NCBI GenBank assembly: GCA_946887105.1
Contig: CAMPKJ010000083.1
Span: 1 to 17,303, forward strand
Origin: an uncultured Acidobacteriota bacterium
GTDB lineage: Bacteria > Acidobacteriota > Thermoanaerobaculia > Gp7-AA8
DNA length: 17,303 bases
Direction of reading: 5' to 3'
The number at the start of each line of letters is the position of its first letter. Position 1 is the stretch's first letter. Shown here in pieces: positions 1 to 10,245 of this stretch. Both the position numbers and the translations under genes were made by a program. The notes under the pieces were generated by a model. That model searched no databases, was not told the DNA's origin, and saw only the letters and a program-made list of their open reading frames with translations.

Positions 1-20
1 CTCCGAGGAACCCGTCAAGC

Positions 21-26
21 TACAAT
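21..26 (+). promoter_or_regulatory. -10-like TACAAT directly before the first gene
   Basis: A TACAAT hexamer ends 7 nt before the GTG start at 34. The 7 nt between are pyrimidine-rich (CCCTCCC) and hold no Shine-Dalgarno sequence. A transcript starting the usual distance from this -10 box would begin at or next to the start codon, so the gene may be leaderless. The possible -35 region runs off the left edge. This is inference from spacing only. Confidence 0.5.
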
Positions 27-33
27 CCCTCCC

Positions 34-468
34 GTGGCGAAACTGACGACCGACATCCCGAGCGACCTCTCGCGGCAGATCGATCGAATCATCCGCGATG
101 GATGGTTCCCCGATCAGGAGTCGGTGGTGCGCGAGGCGCTGTCGCAGTTCGTCGATGCGAAGTCGTTCCTCGGCGATTCGCCGCGCATGCTGCATCGCTT
201 CGCGGCGGACGCGCTCAACGACTCGAAACCGGAAGTGGCGCTCAAGTTCGTCAGCAGGGCCCTGTCGTTGATGGTCGGACAGGACATCACCGACTTCACG
301 CTCTATCAATCACTCGTCGAATTGCGCGTGCAGGTCCTGCTGGTCCTCGGCCGCGATGACGACGCGCTCGCGTCCGCCGAGGAGGCGAGGGAGAAGCTCC
401 CGAACAACCCGGCCATCGCGCGCTGGATCGAGAAGCTGAAGAAAAACCGGCCTCGCGGCGAGGCCTGA
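34..468 (+). CDS. Ribbon-helix-helix protein with TPR-like C-terminal half
   Basis: The 144-residue product begins with a CopG/ParD-like ribbon-helix-helix segment (about residues 1-42): a short beta strand (KLTTDIP), then two amphipathic helices with the family-typical VVREALSQF. Such domains dimerise and bind operator DNA. Residues about 50-140 are all helical and TPR-like (LKFVSRALSLM, ALASAEEAREKLP, NPAIARWIEKL), which would suit protein binding. The GTG start is chosen because the domain begins there and a -10 box lies 7 nt upstream. The stop TGA overlaps the ATG of the next gene by 1 nt, so the two should be co-translated. No toxin gene adjoins, so it is unlikely to be an ordinary antitoxin. 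A regulatory or adaptor role for the VWA protein is inferred. Confidence 0.85.
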   Translation: MAKLTTDIPSDLSRQIDRIIRDGWFPDQESVVREALSQFVDAKSFLGDSPRMLHRFAADALNDSKPEVALKFVSRALSLMVGQDITDFTLYQSLVELRVQVLLVLGRDDDALASAEEAREKLPNNPAIARWIEKLKKNRPRGEA

Positions 469-1562
469 TGCGCACCCGGTACGCCCACCTCGATCCGGAG
501 CTCATCCAGCGCCTGCTCGCTGAGATGGGTTTGCGGCGCCTCTTCAATCATCTCCTGCTGCAGACCGGCGGCGACGTCGAGGAAGCGATGCGCTGGATGC
601 GCATGCTGCAGGAGCGCGGTTACCTCGATCCCGATCTCGACCTCGATGCATTCTTCGCGCAGCTGATGCAGGAGAACGTCATCGGCGAGGACGGCGAAGG
701 CAATCTGACCCTGGCCGCGGGCGGCGAACGGCAGATCCGCCGCGACGCACTCGATGAGATTTTCGGCGGCCTGCAGAAATCGATCACCGGACAGCATTCG
801 GTCACGAACGCGGGACAGGGAACGGAGCGGCTGACGGAGACGCGGCCGTATCACTTCGGCGACGATCCGATGTCCATCGACTCCAGCCGCACGCTGCAGA
901 ACGTGATGAAGCACACCGATCCCGGAGACGACATCCGCATCCATGAGGATGATCTCGAGGTCTTCGAGACCGAACATCTCTCGAGCTGCGCGACCGTGGT
1001 GATGATCGACATCTCGCACTCGATGATCCTCTATGGCGAGGACCGCATCACGCCGGCGAAGAAAGTGGCGCTGGCGTTGACGGAGCTGATCCTGACGAAG
1101 TATCCGAAGGACGCCATCGACGTGCTGCTGTTCGGCGATGAGGCCACCGAGGTGCCGATCTCCGAGATTCCGTACGTGCAGGTGGGGCCGTATCACACGA
1201 ACACGAAGGCGGGACTCGAGCTCGCGCAGCGCATCCTGCGGCGCCGCAAGCACGCCAACAAACAGATCTTCATGATCACGGACGGCAAGCCGTCGGCGCT
1301 CTACGAAAACGGCCGGCTGTACACGAACTCGTTCGGACTGGACATGAAGATCGTGAACCGCACGCTCGAAGAAGCGGACCGCTGCCGCCGCGCGAACATC
1401 CCCATCACGACATTCATGCTGGCCACCGACCCGACGCTGGTGAACTTCGTCGACCAGCTTTCGAAGATCAATCGCGGGCGCGCGTTCTACGCATCCGCGG
1501 ACCGGCTAGGCGAATACATCCTCGCGGATTACATCCGCAACCGGCGCAAGTTCGTGCATTAG
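468..1562 (+). CDS. von Willebrand factor A (VWA) domain protein
   Basis: The 364-residue product has a helical, acidic N-terminal half (residues 1-165) and a C-terminal VWA domain (about 172-350). The metal-ion-dependent adhesion site is intact: DISHS at 181-185, a Thr in HTNTKAG near 244, and TDG at 271-273. There is no signal peptide or membrane segment, so it is probably cytoplasmic. Family knowledge: such VWA proteins often partner with MoxR or Mg-chelatase-type AAA+ ATPases in assembling or remodelling complexes. An ATPase gene may lie left of this window, but none is visible here. It overlaps the ribbon-helix-helix gene by 1 nt (TGATG), a translational coupling arrangement. The next gene is convergent and only 4 nt away. 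The substrate is unknown. Confidence 0.9.
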   Translation: MRTRYAHLDPELIQRLLAEMGLRRLFNHLLLQTGGDVEEAMRWMRMLQERGYLDPDLDLDAFFAQLMQENVIGEDGEGNLTLAAGGERQIRRDALDEIFGGLQKSITGQHSVTNAGQGTERLTETRPYHFGDDPMSIDSSRTLQNVMKHTDPGDDIRIHEDDLEVFETEHLSSCATVVMIDISHSMILYGEDRITPAKKVALALTELILTKYPKDAIDVLLFGDEATEVPISEIPYVQVGPYHTNTKAGLELAQRILRRRKHANKQIFMITDGKPSALYENGRLYTNSFGLDMKIVNRTLEEADRCRRANIPITTFMLATDPTLVNFVDQLSKINRGRAFYASADRLGEYILADYIRNRRKFVH

Positions 1563-1566
1563 CGCG

Positions 1567-4101
1567 TCACGGCCGCCGGCTCCACTTGAATCCTGCCTTG
1601 ATGCGCGGATCGACGCCGGGGCTGTACAGATCGCGATAGGGGAACGGCTCCGTGTTGACGAAGTTCGCGCTGTTCGCGAAGCCCCATTCGCGGAAATCGC
1701 GATTGAGCGCTTCGAGCGATTTGCCGGTCAGCGCGGTCAGCGCCTCGTCGGTGTTCTGGCCGGCGGCGAATGCGGCGATCAGCGTCGGGACGGCGTTCGG
1801 GTGGCGGCTCTCCAGGAAGCGGATGAACGTCTGCGCGACGCGGTATCCGTGCTCGGCCATCGATGCGTCGCCGACGTGTTGCATCACCGCATCGAGCAAC
1901 GGCAGCGGCAGCACGAGCTGCGGCGGCGTTTCGCGGAACGCATTCTCGTGATGCGGTACGAGCTCCATCCGCTCGGCGATCCCTTCCTGGAACCAGCGCG
2001 GCGCGTTGTCGTTCGTCGCTTCCGCGACGATCGCGTGCGTGAGCTCGTGCGTGATGATCGCCACGAGCTCCGGCTTGAATTGATTCACCACCGCGAACGG
2101 GAAGAGAATCTCGCCGTCATAGAGACCGACCACGTGATCGACGCCGGTGATGCTGCCGGAGAAGTCGTCCCAATAGAGCACGTTGACGGTCACGCGCCGC
2201 GGTTCGGCGACAGGGAGTCCGAGCCGCTGCCGCACCCGCACGGTCTCCGCTTCGAGCAGATCGCCGATGCGGCTGGCGATGGCGGGATTCATCGACGGGT
2301 CATGGCGCACGTCGAAATGCGGCGTGGCGATGACGATGCCGTTCGTCGACAGCGCACGCCGCAGCTCGATCTGCTTCATGCGCGTTTCGATGATGGCCTG
2401 ATGATCGTCGGAGTCGATCGACGCGTAGATCGTTGCGGCGGTGTCCCATGCGCTGCGGCTGGCCATGGCATCGGCGATCGAGAGCAGCGTCGCCGGAAAC
2501 GTTTCGCGCGCGCTGAGCTCCTGCACCGCCGCGCCGTTGGCGAGCGCCTGCGCGTCGCCGATGCGATTCATGCGCAGCAGCGCGCGCATGCGCAGCACCA
2601 GCAGACCCGGCTCGACGATCGTCGTTTTCGGCGTGATGTCGTCCGTCAATTCGATGAGCTCTTTCCAGCGATGATGGTCGGCGAGCGCCTCGGCCGCGCG
2701 CAGGCGGCGCAGCGTGCCGCCGTGTTCGAGCAGCGTCATCGCATCGCGCAACGCGGCGGCGGCTTCTTCCTTTTTTCCATGCGTGGCCGCGACGACGCGC
2801 GCGTTCGGCGGGCCGAGGACCGCGCCGCCCGGAATGTGCAGCGTGCCGTTGCGAAGATCGATCGTCAGCGACTCGCCGGACGCAAACGCCTGCGCGCCGG
2901 CAGGCCATGCCACCGGCGCTTTGCCGAGCCGCGGACTGCGCAGCAGCGGTTCCTCGGATGAGTAAAACGACACCATCGACATCGTCCCGACGTCGCGCAG
3001 AAGCGGGTAGAGGCGCGGCTCGCGGATCAGCTCCTCGCGCGCGACCGGCTCGAGCGCCCACGCGATCCGGAAATGCTCGCGCGCCTTCTTCTCGTCGCCA
3101 TCCGTGACGGCGCGCATCGTTCTCGCGTAGTGCAGCCGCGCGTCGCGCGCTTCGTCGAAACGCGGATCGGCGAGGAACGGCAGCGCGGAGGGGGAAACGC
3201 CGAATGACGTCGCCGCTTCGAACAGTACGTCATCGCGCAACGGCTCGACGTCGATCGCCTTCGTGTAGGCCAACGCGGCTTCGGCGGGCTTGCCGTTCGT
3301 GAGCGCGAGCCGCGCGCGGATGAGGTGGGCGAGCGGCGTGTCGTGCGCGGGAACGGTCGTTTTGAGCGCGGCGCCACTCTGCAGGATCCACAGCGACGCG
3401 ACCTCGCGAGCGCGAGCGGAAATCTCACGCGGCATTTGCGGATCGTTGCCGCGCGCGAGTGCCTCGCGCAACGGCGCGAGCGCGCGCAGCTCGATGAACG
3501 GCAGCGCTTTCGGCGGTTTCGCGAACGGATTGCGGAGCTTGTGGAACGCGCCGGCGATGGCGATCGCGGCGCCGATGATGGCGATCGCGGCGATGACGCG
3601 CGACCGCGAGGCGATGAATGCGCCGAGGAGGGCCAGGCCGGCGGCGAGGATCAGATAGGACTGACGGATCGGTTCGGGATTCGGCGGCGGGATGATGACC
3701 AGCGGCGACGGATCCTCCGCGAGCGTGAGGATCTCGTGTACGCCGCGCCCTTTCATCCGGAACAGCAGACCGTCCTCATAGCCGCTCGGGAACGTCACGC
3801 GAAACGCGACATCGCCTTTGCGTCCGCGGACGATGGTCTGCAGCGTCCAGCGGGCGCCGGCGGGTGGACCGGTGCGCGCGGCGAGCTCGGCAAGCGCGTC
3901 TTCACGCGGCAGCTCGCGCAACGGTGCGTCAGGGGAGAGGCGCGCGAAGAGCGCGCCGGGACCGCCCGCGAGGAACGCGGCGGCGACCGTCACCGCCTCG
4001 CGCTCCGCATCGCTGATCGGGCGCGGTGCTGCGAGCGCGCCAGCAGCGAGAAGGATCTGGAGTGCGGCGGCCGCAGCCGCCGCTTTCACATGCCGGAGCA
4101 C
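1567..4101 (-). CDS. Exported or membrane-anchored gluzincin (HELTH) peptidase with TPR-like middle
   Basis: Numbering follows a GTG start at 4101 (844 residues). The zinc motif HELTH is at 685-689, followed by WFQEGIAE with the likely third ligand Glu706. This is the peptidase-MA-like layout of a zinc metallopeptidase. Two hydrophobic segments lie near 148-164 and 168-186. A long helical TPR-like stretch follows (for example a segment with AALAYTKAIDVEP). The N-terminus is an Ala-rich signal-like segment ending AGALAAP. The start is uncertain. The open frame runs back to a GTG at 4233, but the stretch from 4058 to 4146 is an inverted REP pair. GTG 4101 has TATGTT 8 nt upstream; GTG 4089 (VKAAAA...) is also possible. 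No ATG is available. The gene is divergent from a subtilase gene. The substrate is unknown. Confidence 0.85.
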   Translation of the reverse strand: MLRHVKAAAAAAALQILLAAGALAAPRPISDAEREAVTVAAAFLAGGPGALFARLSPDAPLRELPREDALAELAARTGPPAGARWTLQTIVRGRKGDVAFRVTFPSGYEDGLLFRMKGRGVHEILTLAEDPSPLVIIPPPNPEPIRQSYLILAAGLALLGAFIASRSRVIAAIAIIGAAIAIAGAFHKLRNPFAKPPKALPFIELRALAPLREALARGNDPQMPREISARAREVASLWILQSGAALKTTVPAHDTPLAHLIRARLALTNGKPAEAALAYTKAIDVEPLRDDVLFEAATSFGVSPSALPFLADPRFDEARDARLHYARTMRAVTDGDEKKAREHFRIAWALEPVAREELIREPRLYPLLRDVGTMSMVSFYSSEEPLLRSPRLGKAPVAWPAGAQAFASGESLTIDLRNGTLHIPGGAVLGPPNARVVAATHGKKEEAAAALRDAMTLLEHGGTLRRLRAAEALADHHRWKELIELTDDITPKTTIVEPGLLVLRMRALLRMNRIGDAQALANGAAVQELSARETFPATLLSIADAMASRSAWDTAATIYASIDSDDHQAIIETRMKQIELRRALSTNGIVIATPHFDVRHDPSMNPAIASRIGDLLEAETVRVRQRLGLPVAEPRRVTVNVLYWDDFSGSITGVDHVVGLYDGEILFPFAVVNQFKPELVAIITHELTHAIVAEATNDNAPRWFQEGIAERMELVPHHENAFRETPPQLVLPLPLLDAVMQHVGDASMAEHGYRVAQTFIRFLESRHPNAVPTLIAAFAAGQNTDEALTALTGKSLEALNRDFREWGFANSANFVNTEPFPYRDLYSPGVDPRIKAGFKWSRRP

Positions 4102-4146
4102 TGCGCACGAACATACAACAGCGGCGGCTGCGGCCGCCGCACTCCA
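4058..4146. repeat. Inverted pair of REP-like hairpins (REPIN-like element)
   Basis: Two perfect 27-bp arms, 4058-4084 and 4120-4146, are exact reverse complements separated by 35 nt. Each arm begins TGGAGT from the outside and contains its own 8-bp hairpin, GCGGCGGC-CGCA-GCCGCCGC (4064-4083 in the left arm). This layout of two inverted REP units with a short spacer is that of REPINs, non-autonomous elements mobilised by RAYT (Y1 transposase-like) proteins. No RAYT gene is in this window. The element lies at the 5' end of the minus-strand gluzincin gene and just upstream of the subtilase gene. It encodes the poly-Ala signal-like stretch of the gluzincin. Family assignment is inferred from structure only. 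Confidence 0.85.
4110..4115 (-). promoter_or_regulatory. -10-like TATGTT in the REP-pair spacer
   Basis: On the minus strand TATGTT lies 8 nt before the GTG at 4101, the same geometry as other genes in the window that lack a Shine-Dalgarno sequence. It sits in the 35-nt spacer between the two REP arms. If functional, the element supplies both promoter and start codon of the gluzincin gene. No -35 is evident in the GC-rich arm upstream. Confidence 0.35.
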
Positions 4147-4186
4147 AGGCGGAATGGTCGAACGGACGGTGCCGTTTCCTCGCGCG

Positions 4187-7149
<2,963 letters not shown>

Positions 7150-7157
7150 CGTTCTCG

Positions 7158-7187
7158 GTCACCCTGAGCGGCGGCGCTCAGGATGAC
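7158..7187. repeat. GTCAYCCTGAGCG-type inverted repeat, possible bidirectional terminator
   Basis: A perfect 8-bp stem (CCTGAGCG at 7163-7170, CGCTCAGG at 7175-7182) with GCGG loop extends to 13 positions with one mismatch (GTCA at 7158, TGAC at 7187). It lies between the convergent serS and FHA genes. Its sequence resembles the GTCATCCTGAGC interspersed repeat seen in many Acidobacteriota and related genomes (recollection, not searched). It overlaps the FHA gene 3' end and supplies its last two Ser codons and stop. It could terminate transcripts from both sides, though there is no U-tract. Confidence 0.6.
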
Positions 7188-8341
7188 GGGCGAGCGAACA
7201 GGACTTCGTACATCAAGTCGATCTGCCCGAGGTGCACGCGGTCGCCGCTGGTGAGCGTGGCCACGTAGACGCGCGCGCCGTTCAGCCAGGTGCCGTTGCG
7301 GCTCTTGAGGTCTTCGATCACGTATCCGTCCGGACCGCGATAGATACGCGCGTGGAATCCGGAGATGCCGGGATCGGTGAGCTGGATGTTGTTCTCGCGA
7401 TGGCGCCCGACCAGGTACTCCGGCTCGGTCAACGGGATGATCGTCCCGTCGTGCTCGATCTTCAGCTGCGCGACCGTCGGCCGCACGACGTCCGAATACG
7501 ACAGCAGGCGTTCCTCCGATGCGACGAGCAGGTTGGTGTCATCGCCCGGCTCGTCCTGGATGGTCGACTCCGACCCGAACTGCGGCGAGGTCTGGCGGAT
7601 GGTGGCGTCGCTGCCGGTGTCGTCGCCGGAACGCTCGCCCGCCACTTCGATGAGCTTGTTCGCGCGCAGTCCGTACAGCAGCCGGTAGACCTGAATCGGA
7701 TCATCCTCGGAGCTCTCGCAGAGCTCCGCGATGGTTCGCTGGCCGTTGATCATGAACAGGATCTTCCACTCTTCGGCCGTGAGCGTGATCTTCTCGTCGC
7801 GCGGCGTGACCACGACTCTGAAAATCACGGACGGATCGGGGAGGAGTTTCAGGCACTGCTCCCATTCCTCGATGCGCCGCGCGCCTTCCATGATCAGGTT
7901 GGCGAGATCGATGGAGATGGTCACGGCGTGTGACGGAAGGCTGGTCTCCTGCACGAACGAGAACGTGCCGCCGTCCCACATGAACGCGTCGTACACGATC
8001 TCGGAGACCTGCACCTTGAGTGAGTCGCGCAGCTCGGCGTCGGTCATCACGCCCGACTGCACGCAGAGCTGGCCGAATTGTCCGCCGTCGCGTTGCATGA
8101 GCGCGTCGATGCGTTCCCGCTGTTCGCGCGTGATCTTTTTCCTGCGCAACAGGATCGCGCCGAGGCGGAACGGCTCCTGATTCGAGCTCGCATAGACCAG
8201 CGCGCCGTCATCGAAGAAGAGACGCGCCTCGCGGACGCCATTGACGAACGTGAACGTGCCGCTCTTGCGCGTGGTGCTCAGGAACGTCAGCACCTCGGGC
8301 AATCGGAACGCGGACGCATCTCCCTGCAGAGCGACGGCCAT
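7178..8341 (-). CDS. DUF4388 (PATAN-like) and FHA domain protein
   Basis: The 387-residue protein has an N-terminal DUF4388 region (about 1-130: LQGDASAFRLPEVLTFLSTT, KSGTFTF, ARLFFDDGALVYA). A helical middle follows, then a Thr/Ser/Asp-rich linker (about 238-270). A C-terminal FHA domain spans about 300-380 with its phosphopeptide-binding signature intact: GRH at 312-314, SGFH at 327-330 and SRNGTWLNG at 347-355. FHA domains bind phosphothreonine. DUF4388 proteins recur in gliding and signalling contexts of Deltaproteobacteria and Acidobacteriota. There is no signal peptide. ATG 8341 is preferred over the adjacent GTG 8344. It lies 18 nt after the yeiH-like gene, so it is the last gene of a three-gene operon. 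A role in Ser/Thr-kinase signalling is inferred. Confidence 0.9.
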   Translation of the reverse strand: MAVALQGDASAFRLPEVLTFLSTTRKSGTFTFVNGVREARLFFDDGALVYASSNQEPFRLGAILLRRKKITREQRERIDALMQRDGGQFGQLCVQSGVMTDAELRDSLKVQVSEIVYDAFMWDGGTFSFVQETSLPSHAVTISIDLANLIMEGARRIEEWEQCLKLLPDPSVIFRVVVTPRDEKITLTAEEWKILFMINGQRTIAELCESSEDDPIQVYRLLYGLRANKLIEVAGERSGDDTGSDATIRQTSPQFGSESTIQDEPGDDTNLLVASEERLLSYSDVVRPTVAQLKIEHDGTIIPLTEPEYLVGRHRENNIQLTDPGISGFHARIYRGPDGYVIEDLKSRNGTWLNGARVYVATLTSGDRVHLGQIDLMYEVLFARPSS

Positions 8342-8359
8342 CACGGATCGCGCGAATTG

Positions 8360-9271
8360 TTACACGACTGCGCGAACCGCCCACAGCCCGGCCACGGAGA
8401 TCAGAACCCACAGCGTGATGCCGAGGATCAGCGGACGGAACCCGACCTTCGCGAGACTCCTGCGCGAAAGCGCGGAGCCGATCAGGAACAGCGTCACCGT
8501 GAGTCCGATGCGCGCGATGCGCACCAGCACGTCCCACGTGACCGGCGGCGCGGGAACGTACGTGCGCACGACGGAAGCGAGAAGAAAGAAGAGGATGAAC
8601 CACGGAATGGCGACGCGTCCGGTGCTGCGGCGGAACGCGTACGCGGTGCCGAGCGTCAGCGGCACGATCCAGAGCGCGCGGGTGAGCTTTACGGTGGTCG
8701 CGATCTGCAACGCCTCCGTTCCGTATGCCGCTGCCGCGCCGACGACGGAGCTCGTGTCGTGGATCGCGATCGCCGACCAGATCCCGAATTGCGATTGCGT
8801 GAGATGCAGCGCGGTGCCGATCAGCGGAAAGATGAAGACCGCGACCGAGTTGAGGATGAATACCGTTCCGAGCGAGACCGACATCTCTTCATCCGTCGCG
8901 CCGATCACGGGACCCACCGCGGCGATGGCGCTGCCGCCGCAGATCGCGGTGCCGGATGAAATCAGATGCGCGGTGCCGCTGCTGATGTGCATCGCGCGGC
9001 CGAGGAGATAGCCGAGGAGCAGCGTGCCGGCGATGGTCACGAGCGTGAAGACGATTCCGGAGCGGCCTGCTTCGAAGACCTTCTGCAGATTCATCCCGAA
9101 ACCGAGACCGACCACGGAGATCTGCAGGAGGAGTTTGGTCTGACGGCTGGTGTTGAACGGACTGCCGAGCGTCAGGGCGAAAACGAGTCCGAGCGCCAGC
9201 GCCAGCGGTGGCGGGCACCACGGAGTCAGACAGAAAAGCAGCAGCGCGACGAACGTCGCCTTGCGGATCAC
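8360..9271 (-). CDS. YeiH/UPF0324-family membrane protein (putative sulfate exporter)
   Basis: The 303-residue polytopic membrane protein has about nine or ten hydrophobic segments. Recognisable family motifs are VGLGFGMNL, SSGTAICGGSAIAAVGPVI near the middle, FILNSVAVFIFP and IAIHDTSSVVGAAAAYG. The family (Pfam Cons_hypoth698, E. coli YeiH) is annotated as putative sulfate exporters; the substrate is poorly established. The start is GTG 9271: its GTG overlaps the TGA of the dienelactone hydrolase gene by 4 nt (GTGA), and the family N-terminus begins here. The frame stays open further upstream inside the hydrolase gene, but that extension is a shadow. It is the middle gene of a DLH, YeiH-like, FHA operon. 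Confidence 0.9.
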   Translation of the reverse strand: MIRKATFVALLLFCLTPWCPPPLALALGLVFALTLGSPFNTSRQTKLLLQISVVGLGFGMNLQKVFEAGRSGIVFTLVTIAGTLLLGYLLGRAMHISSGTAHLISSGTAICGGSAIAAVGPVIGATDEEMSVSLGTVFILNSVAVFIFPLIGTALHLTQSQFGIWSAIAIHDTSSVVGAAAAYGTEALQIATTVKLTRALWIVPLTLGTAYAFRRSTGRVAIPWFILFFLLASVVRTYVPAPPVTWDVLVRIARIGLTVTLFLIGSALSRRSLAKVGFRPLILGITLWVLISVAGLWAVRAVV

Positions 9272-9945
9272 AGATGGCGCCGGAACAGCTCCAGCGTTCT
9301 GCGCCACGCGTCGGCCGCGGCCTCGGGCTTGTGATTCGGACGCGTGTCGTTGAAGAACGCGTGGTCCGCGCCGGGATAGATCACCAGCTCGACATTCTTC
9401 CCGAGCTTGGAGAGCTTCGCCTCCAGGTTCCGTCCCTGTTCCGCGGGGACGCCCTGGTCCTTCTCGCCGTAGATCAGCAGGATCGGAGCGCTGAGCTGCT
9501 CCCATTCGGGCTGCACTTGCTTGAAGCCGCCGTAGAAACTGGCCGTGGCGCCGACGTTCGCTGCGTCCTTCGTGGCCGCGTATTGCGCGAGCGCGCCGCC
9601 CATGCAGAAGCCGACCACGCCGTACTTTGAAGACGTGCACTCCGGTTGCTGACGTACGTACGCGCCGGCGCCGGCGATCTCGCGGACCGCGCGTTCGGCG
9701 TCCAGCTCCATCAGCATCTTGCCGGCGTCGTCAGGCGACTTGGTGGTCTTGCCGTGAAACAGGTCCGGCGCGATGGCCACGAACCCTTCGTTTGCGAAGC
9801 GGTCCACGACGTCCCGGATGTGGTCCACGAGACCCCACCACTCCTGAATCACGACCACGGCGGGACCCTTCCCGCCGTTTGGCGGCGTGGCGAGATAACC
9901 CTGACAGGTGTGGCCGTTGGATGGGAACTCGACGTTTCTGCCCAT
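9268..9945 (-). CDS. Dienelactone hydrolase family protein
   Basis: The 225-residue alpha/beta hydrolase carries the family triad: Cys114 in GFCMGG, Asp163 in GEKDQGVP and His195 in GADHAFFND. Glu35 in QEWWGL is in the place of the glutamate that activates the cysteine in dienelactone hydrolase. The length matches carboxymethylenebutenolidase-type enzymes, which open lactones such as dienelactone. The true substrate here cannot be read from sequence, and no aromatic-degradation gene is nearby. No signal peptide is seen, so it is cytoplasmic. It is the first gene of a minus-strand operon, with a 4-nt overlap into the YeiH-like gene. A -10 box 8 nt before the ATG suggests a leaderless transcript. 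Confidence 0.93.
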   Translation of the reverse strand: MGRNVEFPSNGHTCQGYLATPPNGGKGPAVVVIQEWWGLVDHIRDVVDRFANEGFVAIAPDLFHGKTTKSPDDAGKMLMELDAERAVREIAGAGAYVRQQPECTSSKYGVVGFCMGGALAQYAATKDAANVGATASFYGGFKQVQPEWEQLSAPILLIYGEKDQGVPAEQGRNLEAKLSKLGKNVELVIYPGADHAFFNDTRPNHKPEAAADAWRRTLELFRRHL

Positions 9946-9953
9946 GGCCGCGG

Positions 9954-9959
9954 ATTCTA
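9954..9959 (-). promoter_or_regulatory. -10-like TAGAAT before the hydrolase operon
   Basis: TAGAAT on the minus strand ends 8 nt before the ATG at 9945, with no Shine-Dalgarno sequence between. It lies in the 44-bp divergent gap shared with the zinc-ribbon gene. No convincing -35 at 17 nt was found. Confidence 0.45.
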
Positions 9960-9989
9960 CCGCGAGAAATTATGTGAAAATAGCATCCG

Positions 9990-10244
9990 ATGCACCTGAC
10001 CAAGGAACAGCTCACCGAGCTTGCAAAGAAGCGCAGCTGCCCCCGCTGCGATCTCGAGAAAACTGTCGGAAACGCCCTCTGCCGCCGCTGCCGGAGCAAG
10101 CTGCCGCCGCACATGCGCATGGGAATCGAGAACATCCCTTCCAAAGACGCCGGCGTGGTCGGCAACGCGCTGCGCGCCGCCGCGAACTACTTCACCGTGC
10201 ACTTCGCGTCGGTGCGGAAGTTCGGCGGCGGGCGGAAGAGGTGA
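9990..10244 (+). CDS. Small zinc-ribbon-like protein
   Basis: The 84-residue basic protein has two CxxC knuckles, Cys17-Pro-Arg-Cys20 and Cys31-Arg-Arg-Cys34. They are spaced like a four-Cys treble-clef or zinc-ribbon site. A short helix (LTKEQLTELAKK) precedes them, and a basic tail (about 40-84) contains SVRKFGGGRKR. There is no signal or membrane segment. Nucleic acid or ribosome binding is plausible from charge and zinc site, but no specific family was recognised. The start ATG 9990 has a TAGCAT only 3 nt upstream and no Shine-Dalgarno sequence, so its initiation signal is unclear. It is divergent from the hydrolase operon with a 44-bp gap. It looks real: codon use matches its neighbours and no competing frame is better. 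Confidence 0.7.
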   Translation: MHLTKEQLTELAKKRSCPRCDLEKTVGNALCRRCRSKLPPHMRMGIENIPSKDAGVVGNALRAAANYFTVHFASVRKFGGGRKR

Positions 10245-10245
10245 T

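Noticed and set aside
34..1562. Toxin-antitoxin module
   Set aside because: The first gene has an antitoxin-like ribbon-helix-helix start, but its partner is a VWA protein and no toxin fold is present.
1801..2961. 386-codon open frame on the plus strand within the gluzincin gene
   Set aside because: It is antisense to a gene with a clear HELTH motif; the product is rich in Arg and His and has no recognisable domain.
3818..4186. Long N-terminal extension of the subtilase frame
   Set aside because: It overlaps the divergent gluzincin and the REP pair; a standard signal peptide begins at 4187.
9272..9640. N-terminal extension of the YeiH-like frame
   Set aside because: It runs inside the dienelactone hydrolase gene in another frame; GTG 9271 overlaps the hydrolase stop and matches the family N-terminus.
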